From the NCBI GenBank assembly GCA_025357895.1, contig JANYLL010000400.1, positions 1 to 5,117 of the forward strand: a DNA stretch of 5,117 bases, written 5' to 3'. A program made the position numbers and the translations under genes. The stretch is from Ignavibacteriota bacterium. Its GTDB lineage: Bacteria > Bacteroidota > Ignavibacteria > Palsa-1295. Under the pieces are notes generated by a model that saw only the letters and a program-made list of their open reading frames with translations, was not told the origin of the DNA and did not search any database. Below, piece by piece: positions 1 through 5,117 of the stretch. Each line of letters begins with the position of its first letter. The stretch's first letter is position 1.

Positions 1-47
1 GAAAAAAGGCAGGGATAAAGAGATTGTAAGAAAAAAGTGATTTTGGG

Positions 48-79
48 TTTGGATTCCTAGAAAAAATGTTGTAGTTTTG
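48..79 (+). promoter_or_regulatory. Candidate Bacteroidota-type promoter for the peptidase gene
   Basis: TTTG at 48-51 is followed after 20 bp by TAGTTTTG at 72-79, which fits the Bacteroidota sigma-factor consensus (-33 TTTG, -7 TAnnTTTG, spacer about 19-21 bp). Transcription would start roughly at 84-88 and leave a leader of about 40 nt before the ATG at 126. A second TTTG at 42-45 gives a longer spacer and is less likely. No other regulatory site is apparent in 1-125. The match is to short, AT-rich motifs, so chance agreement is possible. Confidence 0.4.
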
Positions 80-125
80 TAGAAGCACGTAGATACATTT
101 TATTCATCATTCATAATCCCCATAT

Positions 126-2447
126 ATGAGACGGATATTCTTAACAGTTGTAGTAGCAACAATGCTGATTTTACTGTCATTGTCTGCTGTAGTTATTGCC
201 CAAGTAGATACTGCATTTCATGTGCTTTCCAGCTCGGGCGCGGTTAGAATAAGCGCTATCGCCAATAGCAATATTGCACGAGATACAGCAAATAGATCTT
301 CAGAAGAAAAAAAGATAGAGTCAGCTATTCTCGAGCTTTTGGTGGTCGCAAATAGTAATGGTGGTTCACTCGTAGGGCTTGTACAACCCCCAGGAGGTTT
401 TCCAGTATGGGCAAAAATTGACAATGTTGGGAAAATATATGTCAATCTGTATGTTGGTCCTGGCTTTAAGGCTCAATCAGGTATTGATTCACTTGAATCG
501 CTACTACCAGGAGTACTTCCTACTGCCTTTGACTTTCGAATAAAAATTATTCCGGTTTGGTTATCTCCGGATCAAGTCAAAATTGTATCGAAGTGGAAAA
601 ACATTAAGCATATCGGTCTTGTGACTGAATCATATCGTCAGGCTGCGCCTGTGAGTCAGGGAGTCGCACGTATTCGCGCTGATTTTGCACGTAATATTTG
701 GCCGAATGCAACAGGGGACGGAATTAAGGTAGGTATTATTTCTGACGATTGTGGCTCTGGAGGACTAGGCGGAGCAATAACAATTGGGAGTGAGCATTTT
801 TTACAAGATTTTTGCGCAAGTGGGAAGCTTCCAGCTATCGGGAATGTCGATGTTGTAGATGATAATTATAGAATTAGAACGGCTGGGGACCGTTCACATG
901 AGGGACTTGCTATGATGCAAATAGTTCATGATGTTGCTCCGGGATCACTCCTTGCCTTTGCTACAGCAGGTGAAAATGTCACCTCGATGGCAGCCAATAT
1001 TTACAAACTTGCCGAAGGCAGTACGGGACACTCTCCTTGTAAAGTAATTACGGATGATTATACTTTTTTTACCGAACCTTTTTTCGAAGACGGAGCTATT
1101 GCTAATGCAATCGAGGATGTTACGAGAAATGATCATGTAACATATATAACTTCTGCTGGAAATTGGGCGCAGGATGTTCATACATTTCAGTTCTCTGCAA
1201 TGAATCAATCCTTTAGCCAAAATGGGCAGTCCGGTGGATATACCGTGCATGATTTTAATGGAAATAACGATCCGATGAATAGATTTTATTTGCCGCCAAA
1301 CGGATACATTGATATTGCTCTGCAATGGGATGATGATTTTCAAAGTCCGCAAAATGTTTTTAATCTGATGGTTGTCGATCCTTCTTCGAATCAGATACTT
1401 TATAGAACCTCAACAACCGGTATTGCATTAGAAGAAATTATATACAGGAATGGGGATAACTTTGGTAAAAATCTGGCTATTGTTGTTACCGGTCCATCGA
1501 CGCCATTTCCGCATAGAACGCCGACGCTCAAACTTGCCTTCTATTGCTCAAATAGGAATTTTCATCCGATCTATCATAACGGCAATGGAAGCGTACTCGG
1601 TCATGCGATGGCTACAAGCGCATTAAGTTGTGGTGCCGTTAATGCTCAATCGTCAAATTATAACCAGATAGAGCCAATGAGTTCTCGCGGACCTATAGTA
1701 CTTAGTAATGGCAGGCAAAGATTGAAACCGGATTTTGTTTCTATGGATGGTGTTTCGACTTCTGTCCCAAGTTTTCCCGTATTCTATGGGACATCTGCGG
1801 CAGCACCTCATGCCGCCGGAATTGCTGCTTTGGCTTGGGGAATGAGTTCGAGTTTAAATACAGATAAGGTCCGGAAAGCTCTCGTAGTTGGATGTATAAA
1901 TTATGGTGCAGGCGGCAGCGAAGGAAGCTATGGCGCCGGAAGAACGGATGCGTTTCGTACAATATCTGCACTTGATATTACACTTCGTGCAAACACAGCA
2001 GCAGCATATCTTCGCGACCCTCCTTCATATCCTTCAGACAATCATATTATAAGCAGGTTGCGTGTTTCAAAGAGCCTTACGATTACTAATACTTCGAAAA
2101 TATATGTAGCCATTACCCTCGATGGGCACGATGGCAACAGAAATTTATCGATGACGCTGACATCGCCTTTGGGTGCAACGACGAAAACCATTCACTTAAT
2201 GGATAGGGTTGCAAGTCCGCTGTGGGGAGCGAATCCTAATATAGTATTTGGCGATGCTGCTACTCAGAGCATTCAAACACCCGTCGCCAATAACGGGGGA
2301 GTTACACTTGGGTTTTTCCGACCTGCAGAATTCCTTGACGGAGCAACAGGATTCCATGGCAATTCTAATGGCGAATGGCTCCTTGAGATTACCTACACCG
2401 GACCAAGACCTATTCTCAAAGACTGGGGAATCTATATCATTCAATAA
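126..2447 (+). CDS. Secreted subtilisin/sedolisin-like serine peptidase with C-terminal P domain
   Basis: Probable exported endopeptidase of 773 residues. Residues 1-25 form a Sec signal peptide (MRRIF, a long hydrophobic stretch, likely cleavage after VIA25). Residues 26-190 are a pro-region-like segment. The peptidase domain runs from about 195 to 610. The Asp motif VGIISDD lies at 202-208 (D207 likely catalytic). The second motif is SHEG at 257-260, leading into QIVHDVAPGS. The oxyanion-hole motif SAGN ends at N346. The nucleophile motif GTSAAAPHAAG places Ser at S557. Residues of about 350-480 are a long beta-rich insert between N346 and S557, as in subtilases related to the S53-like group. 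Residues of about 615-772 resemble a P/Homo B domain (SMTLTSPLGATT near 675, NGEWLLEITYTG near 748, final DWGIYI). By ungapped alignment of the second motif, E259 rather than H258 falls at the catalytic-base position. The ATG at 126 is chosen because it directly precedes the signal peptide; there is no Shine-Dalgarno sequence. No type IX sorting domain is evident at the C terminus. The substrate is unknown. Confidence 0.9.
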   Translation: MRRIFLTVVVATMLILLSLSAVVIAQVDTAFHVLSSSGAVRISAIANSNIARDTANRSSEEKKIESAILELLVVANSNGGSLVGLVQPPGGFPVWAKIDNVGKIYVNLYVGPGFKAQSGIDSLESLLPGVLPTAFDFRIKIIPVWLSPDQVKIVSKWKNIKHIGLVTESYRQAAPVSQGVARIRADFARNIWPNATGDGIKVGIISDDCGSGGLGGAITIGSEHFLQDFCASGKLPAIGNVDVVDDNYRIRTAGDRSHEGLAMMQIVHDVAPGSLLAFATAGENVTSMAANIYKLAEGSTGHSPCKVITDDYTFFTEPFFEDGAIANAIEDVTRNDHVTYITSAGNWAQDVHTFQFSAMNQSFSQNGQSGGYTVHDFNGNNDPMNRFYLPPNGYIDIALQWDDDFQSPQNVFNLMVVDPSSNQILYRTSTTGIALEEIIYRNGDNFGKNLAIVVTGPSTPFPHRTPTLKLAFYCSNRNFHPIYHNGNGSVLGHAMATSALSCGAVNAQSSNYNQIEPMSSRGPIVLSNGRQRLKPDFVSMDGVSTSVPSFPVFYGTSAAAPHAAGIAALAWGMSSSLNTDKVRKALVVGCINYGAGGSEGSYGAGRTDAFRTISALDITLRANTAAAYLRDPPSYPSDNHIISRLRVSKSLTITNTSKIYVAITLDGHDGNRNLSMTLTSPLGATTKTIHLMDRVASPLWGANPNIVFGDAATQSIQTPVANNGGVTLGFFRPAEFLDGATGFHGNSNGEWLLEITYTGPRPILKDWGIYIIQ

Positions 2448-2469
2448 TTTTTTTAACCCACAAAATTCT

Positions 2470-3009
2470 ATGAAAAAACTTATTTTTTTATTGCCCGTTT
2501 TGGCTTTTCTTTCCAATTCCTGCAAATGCCCCGATAAACCGTCTGCTGCTTTAGGGCATCCGAACAATGGGGCGATTACTGCAATTACTCCGGCGGGCGT
2601 TATGGGCGGTACTGTAAGCCCTGTTATGGTAGCAGTAAATCCACCCGGGCAATCTCCTAACCAGGGAAATCCGGTTGAGATATTCTTATACACCACAGAC
2701 CCGGCGCATACGGTGTTCAGGATTCATCCTCAGAACCCACTTCCGGCGGGAGATAATGAGCCTTACCCTCAGGATATTACCGTCTCTGCAGGACAATACA
2801 TCCGGCCGGTTCTGATGCCGGATTCTCATGTGCCCGATTACACTGTTACATACGGAATTATGGCGGTATCTACTTCCGGTACGCCTTTTAATACGGTAAC
2901 CTCCGGTCCGAATCCTGCGTCGCAAAATCAAAATTATCAGTCAACAATGTATTCTAACGGAACGATTCAAGCATACGTCATAGTCGGGGATCAGGCAATT
3001 TTTCAGTAG
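2470..3009 (+). CDS. Probable lipoprotein of unknown function (179 aa)
   Basis: I do not recognise the family. The protein begins MKKLIFLLPVLAFLSNSC, a short basic start, a hydrophobic core and a cysteine at residue 18 that fits a relaxed Bacteroidota lipobox (LSNS before C18); a second cysteine is at 20. The mature part has no membrane segment and is rich in Pro, Gly, Asn, Thr and Ser, with alternating beta-type segments (for example YTVTYGIMAVST near 124), suggesting a small beta-sandwich-like domain. It opens with AITAITPAG (35-43) and ends with GDQAIFQ. Both ends are echoed in the broken gene at 3126-3541. The reading frame is open further upstream to an ATG at 2248, but that would overlap the peptidase gene by 200 bp and bury the signal peptide, so ATG 2470 is preferred. 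The start lies 22 bp after the peptidase stop, which suggests co-transcription. There is no Shine-Dalgarno sequence. Outer-membrane or periplasmic attachment is inferred from the signal peptide. Confidence 0.75.
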   Translation: MKKLIFLLPVLAFLSNSCKCPDKPSAALGHPNNGAITAITPAGVMGGTVSPVMVAVNPPGQSPNQGNPVEIFLYTTDPAHTVFRIHPQNPLPAGDNEPYPQDITVSAGQYIRPVLMPDSHVPDYTVTYGIMAVSTSGTPFNTVTSGPNPASQNQNYQSTMYSNGTIQAYVIVGDQAIFQ

Positions 3010-3032
3010 CGAATTCCGCTTCCTTTCTTTAC

Positions 3033-3116
3033 TGTCATTCTGAGCAAAGCGAAGAATCTGAATTTTCGAACGTATGAAAGTTCAGATTCTTCACTTCGCT
3101 TTAGGTTAGAATGACA
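3033..3116. repeat. Dispersed-type long imperfect palindrome (REP/MITE-like)
   Basis: Left arm 3033-3067 (begins TGTCATTCTGAGC) pairs with right arm 3076-3116 (ends TTAGAATGACA), leaving a loop of about 8 nt at 3068-3075. The inner parts match closely: AAAGCGAAG and AATCTGAA occur in both arms. The right arm carries an extra 5 nt, read as TGAAG on the minus strand, next to GCGAAG, a small duplication that unbalances the stem. Sequences of the type GTCATTCTGAGCGAAGCGAAGAATCT are, from memory, found in many copies in environmental bacterial genomes. The element starts 24 bp after the lipoprotein stop and ends 10 bp before the stop of the minus-strand broken gene, so transcripts from both sides would run into it. 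There is no T-run after either arm, so it is not a classical intrinsic terminator, though it could stabilise or block transcripts. No clear target-site duplication is visible. Confidence 0.85.
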
Positions 3117-3125
3117 ATTAAATAA

Positions 3126-3541
3126 CTAAAAGATAGTATTATCTCCGATCATTACTCCTGCCATTGTTGAGCCGGAAGTAAAGAACGAAGCATAATAATC
3201 ACCTGCGCGTGGCCCTTCGAATAAATTACTGAAAGTAGTGCCTCCGTTATAACTAATTAAGACATGCCATGTTCTATCACTATTTATATCAGGATGATTG
3301 CATAAACAGCATACCCTCCGCTCGGTATTTGGGTTCCACTTAAAGAACTGCCATACCGGACGTATGCTTGACTCGTAGTCGCTGAATCGGTGATAATTAT
3401 TTTCGGATCGCCAGATGAACGGTTGAAGAAGCAAATAATATCGGTATTATTACCGTCATGAGGCACGCTGACTTCGATAGGATGGGAAGTAGCGCCGGCG
3501 GGTTGAATTTGAGTAATAGCAGCGCCTAAAGGATTTCCGGA
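3126..3541 (-). pseudogene. Decayed paralogue of the adjacent lipoprotein gene: 5'-truncated and frameshifted
   Basis: Read on the minus strand, one frame from about 3541 gives a protein-like sequence starting SGNPLGAAITQIQPAG and continuing to SGGYAVYA near 3302. A stop follows at 3284-3286. The continuation lies in another frame, from NHPDINSDRTWHV (3299 downwards) to GVMIGDNTIF and a stop at 3126-3128. One missing base around 3295-3305 would join them as about 135 residues. AAITQIQPAG resembles AITAITPAG, and the final SGSTMAGVMIGDNTIF resembles NGTIQAYVIVGDQAIFQ, of the lipoprotein at 2470-3009. The distance between these end motifs is also similar (about 133 versus 146 residues). The middle is not clearly alignable by eye. 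No start codon or signal peptide precedes the fragment: the frame simply runs open back into the 3' end of the TPR gene, so the original N terminus is gone. The 3542-3581 stretch between them holds nothing recognisable. A sequencing error could explain the frameshift but not the lost start. Confidence 0.6.
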
Positions 3542-3581
3542 TTTAGAATTGCTTTTTCCAAATCTATATTTAATCTGTTTC

Positions 3582-5117
3582 TTATTCTTTCTCAGATTCT
3601 TCTCTAATTTTGTGTTCCAGTATGGTGATGAGCTTATTTAATTGTTTTTGTAGTTGTGGGTTATTAAACCGTTGGATTCTCAGACCATCTATTCCTCGAA
3701 AACCACGTTCAACAGCAATTTGTGCCATAGAAATGTACTTTTCTGGATCCCCAAGATCATCAAATAAACTTCCAAGGTTATAAAGCATATATCCATCAAG
3801 CTGTTCTTCGATTGTCATTAATTCATTTGCAATCTGGTAAGACTCATCTCTTTTTTCAGCCCAATACAAAGAATAAGCATAAAACATTTTAGTTATCGCT
3901 TCATTCGGGTTTCTTTCTATGTATTTTATGAAAGCAGGCAATGCATATTCAGCATTGAGAAATAAACGATCTCTATCTCCAAGTTTTGAAAGTGAAAGAA
4001 GAAAATTATAATAAACAGTCGGATATTTTCTTATCTCTAATTCTTTTTCAAACGCCTGTGCTGCTTTAGTATAAAGTTCTTGCTTGAAATATATACTTCC
4101 AAGAATGTCATAACTTTGAGCATGCTTTGGATCGAGTTCAATCGCTTTCAGTAAATGTTTCTCCGCCTCATCAAGTTCATCTTTCAACCAAGCAATCTCA
4201 CCATGAATCCATAATGTTTTTGCAGTTTCACCAGTAATAGTTTCTGCTATAGATAGATTTTCTTCGGCTCTTCTTAGCCATTTCGGTTCTCGAGAGCACT
4301 CTCGATAATATGCGCCGCAAGTGTTTGCGATAGAAAGATAAGCATCAGCGTAATTCGGATCGAGCTTTACTGCCTTTTCATAAAGCTCCAATGCTCTTTC
4401 GTACCCATCTCGGCTTAAATGCCGCTGCCATTCTAATCCCCTCAAATAAAACTCATACGCCTCAGCATTCACCGTTGGCTGCTCCTCCACCTTCTTCTTT
4501 CCTTCCGGCGTAAGCCGGAGTTTTAAGGTTTCCGTTATCTCCTTCGATACTCTTTCCTGCAATTCAAAGATATCGTCGAAGTTACCATCGTAGTTACTAG
4601 TCCAAAGCTGCTGATTATTGAAAGCATCGGTGAGGGATGCAGTGATGCGGATTTTATTCCCTGCTTTGCGAACGGAGCCGCCGACTAAGTAGCGGACGTT
4701 GAGATCGCTTGCAATTTCCTGCGCTTTAGGATGATGTTTTTTGTAATACATGACGTCTGTGCGGCTTGGTACTTTCATGTGATCGAGACCTCCGAGTGTG
4801 GAGATCAATTCATCGAGCATACCGTCAGCGAACCATTCGTTATCATGATCTTTGGAGAGATCATCGAATGGAAGTACGGCAAGGCGAATGTCTTTGGAAG
4901 CAGTGGGGCGAACTTCAATCCGCCCGGACGGACTAAAATCCGTCCCACTGGATTGAGTACGAATTTTTAACTGTTCAAGCGCTTTTTTAACCTCTGAGAT
5001 TGCCTTATCGAAAAATTTCCCTTGGTAGGCGTCGATTGCCTCGAAAAACAATTTCTCAGCTTTTTTCCTTTGCGTCGAAAGTTGCTGGCCCTGTCCAAAA
5101 CAAATGACAAATGACAA
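3582..5117 (-). CDS. TolB-like domain plus TPR-repeat protein, 5' end beyond the window
   Basis: At least 511 residues, partial at the N terminus. The first codon in the window is TTG and need not be the start. Visible residues 1-12 (SFVICFGQGQQ) look like the tail of a signal peptide. Residues of about 16-52 are a TPR-like helical hairpin (KKAEKLFFEAIDAYQ, then KAISEVKKALEQL). Residues 57-72 are a Gly/Ser/Pro linker encoded by a palindromic repeat. Residues of about 76-205 match the TolB-like/FlgO-type domain often found between sensor or kinase domains and TPRs: LAVLPFDDLS, EWFADGMLDELIS, VPSRTDVMYYK, YLVGGSVRKAGNKIRI, LWTSNYDG. TPR units follow from about 217 to 475, for example YERALELYEKAVKLDPNYADAY (239-260), DELDEAEKHLLKAIELDP (313-330) and YTKAAQAFEKELEI (349-362). 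The end (ERGFRGIDGLRI, then NNPQLQKQL) resembles the ends of TPR proteins in which a Ser/Thr kinase or cyclase lies upstream. Such a domain cannot be excluded here, but the signal-like start argues for a periplasmic protein. The likely role is protein-protein interaction; the partner is unknown. Confidence 0.82.
   Translation of the reverse strand: MSFVICFGQGQQLSTQRKKAEKLFFEAIDAYQGKFFDKAISEVKKALEQLKIRTQSSGTDFSPSGRIEVRPTASKDIRLAVLPFDDLSKDHDNEWFADGMLDELISTLGGLDHMKVPSRTDVMYYKKHHPKAQEIASDLNVRYLVGGSVRKAGNKIRITASLTDAFNNQQLWTSNYDGNFDDIFELQERVSKEITETLKLRLTPEGKKKVEEQPTVNAEAYEFYLRGLEWQRHLSRDGYERALELYEKAVKLDPNYADAYLSIANTCGAYYRECSREPKWLRRAEENLSIAETITGETAKTLWIHGEIAWLKDELDEAEKHLLKAIELDPKHAQSYDILGSIYFKQELYTKAAQAFEKELEIRKYPTVYYNFLLSLSKLGDRDRLFLNAEYALPAFIKYIERNPNEAITKMFYAYSLYWAEKRDESYQIANELMTIEEQLDGYMLYNLGSLFDDLGDPEKYISMAQIAVERGFRGIDGLRIQRFNNPQLQKQLNKLITILEHKIREESEKE
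4901..4950. repeat. 50-bp double-hairpin palindromic element inside the TPR gene
   Basis: The element begins CAGTGGG and ends CCCACTG, a perfect 7-bp terminal inverted repeat that extends to 10 pairs if one G-T pair is allowed. Inside are two abutting hairpins. The first, 4906-4925, has GGGCG paired with CGCCC plus an outer-loop A-T pair. The second, 4926-4945, has a perfect 7-bp stem, GGACGGA against TCCGTCC, with loop CTAAAA. It lies wholly within the reading frame and is translated on the minus strand as roughly SGTDFSPSGRIEVRPT (residues 57-72), between the N-terminal helical hairpin and the TolB-like domain. Its GC-rich, self-complementary make-up differs from the flanking coding sequence. 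It is best explained as a repeat copy inserted at a tolerant linker. Confidence 0.75.
5099..5117. repeat. 7-bp tandem repeat (ACAAATG) at the window edge
   Basis: The last 19 bases are two full copies of ACAAATG and part of a third, running off the window end. On the coding strand of the TPR gene this reads as TTGTCAT units. Because 7 is not a multiple of 3, three units (21 nt) encode a 7-residue period, LSFVICH, which is hydrophobic; the visible residues LSFVICF follow it. The number of copies beyond the edge is unknown. Confidence 0.6.

Noticed and set aside
2..40. Short open frame ending in TGA at 38-40 (reads KKGRDKEIVRKK) as the tail of an upstream gene
   Set aside because: Only 12 codons, A-rich and low-complexity. 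It overlaps nothing that can be compared and is indistinguishable from chance.
2250..2447. Type IX secretion C-terminal sorting domain on the peptidase
   Set aside because: The C terminus is accounted for by the P domain and ends DWGIYIIQ, without the usual conserved sorting-domain pattern.
2248..2469. N-terminal extension of the lipoprotein gene starting at ATG 2248
   Set aside because: It overlaps the P domain of the peptidase in another frame and would place the signal peptide 74 residues inside the protein.
3033..3116. Classical rho-independent terminator
   Set aside because: The stem is far longer than usual and neither arm is followed by a T-run on its own strand.
3290..3310. Programmed ribosomal frameshift joining the two halves of the small minus-strand gene
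   Set aside because: There is no X XXY YYZ slippery site, and the gene also lacks a start, so decay is the simpler explanation.
3311..3434. The minus-strand frame that yields MLLQPFIWRSENNYHR as the true start of the small gene at 3126
   Set aside because: This part is the out-of-frame reading of the protein-like sequence PHDGNNTDIICFF to SGGYAVYA. Only the portion below about 3299 is real coding remnant.
4731..4970. Plus-strand open frame of 79 codons opposite the TPR gene
   Set aside because: It is antisense to the well-supported TolB-like domain and is kept open partly by the palindrome at 4901-4950. It has no recognisable features.

Overview
The window looks like chromosomal DNA of a bacterium in the Bacteroidota/Ignavibacteria/Chlorobi sphere. 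Three things suggest this. The first gene has a Bacteroidota-style promoter (TTTG, 20 bp, TAnnTTTG). Neither visible start codon has a Shine-Dalgarno sequence. The gene types (secreted subtilase with a P domain, small lipoprotein, TolB-like/TPR protein) and dispersed palindromic repeats are common in that group. The lineage is an inference; there is no marker gene.

Layout. Bases 1-125 are an AT-rich leader with the candidate promoter. Bases 126-2447 (+) encode a 773-residue secreted serine peptidase with an S8/S53-like fold and a C-terminal P (proprotein convertase) domain. Only 22 bp later, 2470-3009 (+) encodes a 179-residue probable lipoprotein of unknown function, probably in the same transcript. 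Bases 3033-3116 form a long imperfect palindrome of the dispersed 'GTCATTCTGAGC...GAAGAATCT' kind. On its other side, on the minus strand, 3126-3541 holds a decayed gene. Its start is missing and it has a one-base frameshift near 3300. Its two ends resemble the lipoprotein, so the palindrome sits between a tail-to-tail pair of diverged paralogues, one alive and one dead. Bases 3582-5117 (-) encode most of a TolB-like plus TPR protein whose 5' end lies beyond the window.

Working together. The peptidase and lipoprotein are both exported and probably co-transcribed, but no shared substrate or pathway can be read from the sequence. The TPR protein is transcribed towards them and is probably an independent unit. 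It may be periplasmic, because its first visible residues look like the end of a signal peptide.

The points most worth a second look are: a 50-bp double-hairpin palindrome read in frame as a linker inside the TPR gene (4901-4950); the glutamate that appears to replace the catalytic histidine in the peptidase; the paralogue pair around the 3033-3116 palindrome; and a 7-bp tandem repeat at the 5' edge of the TPR gene. No clearly new multi-gene system is visible.
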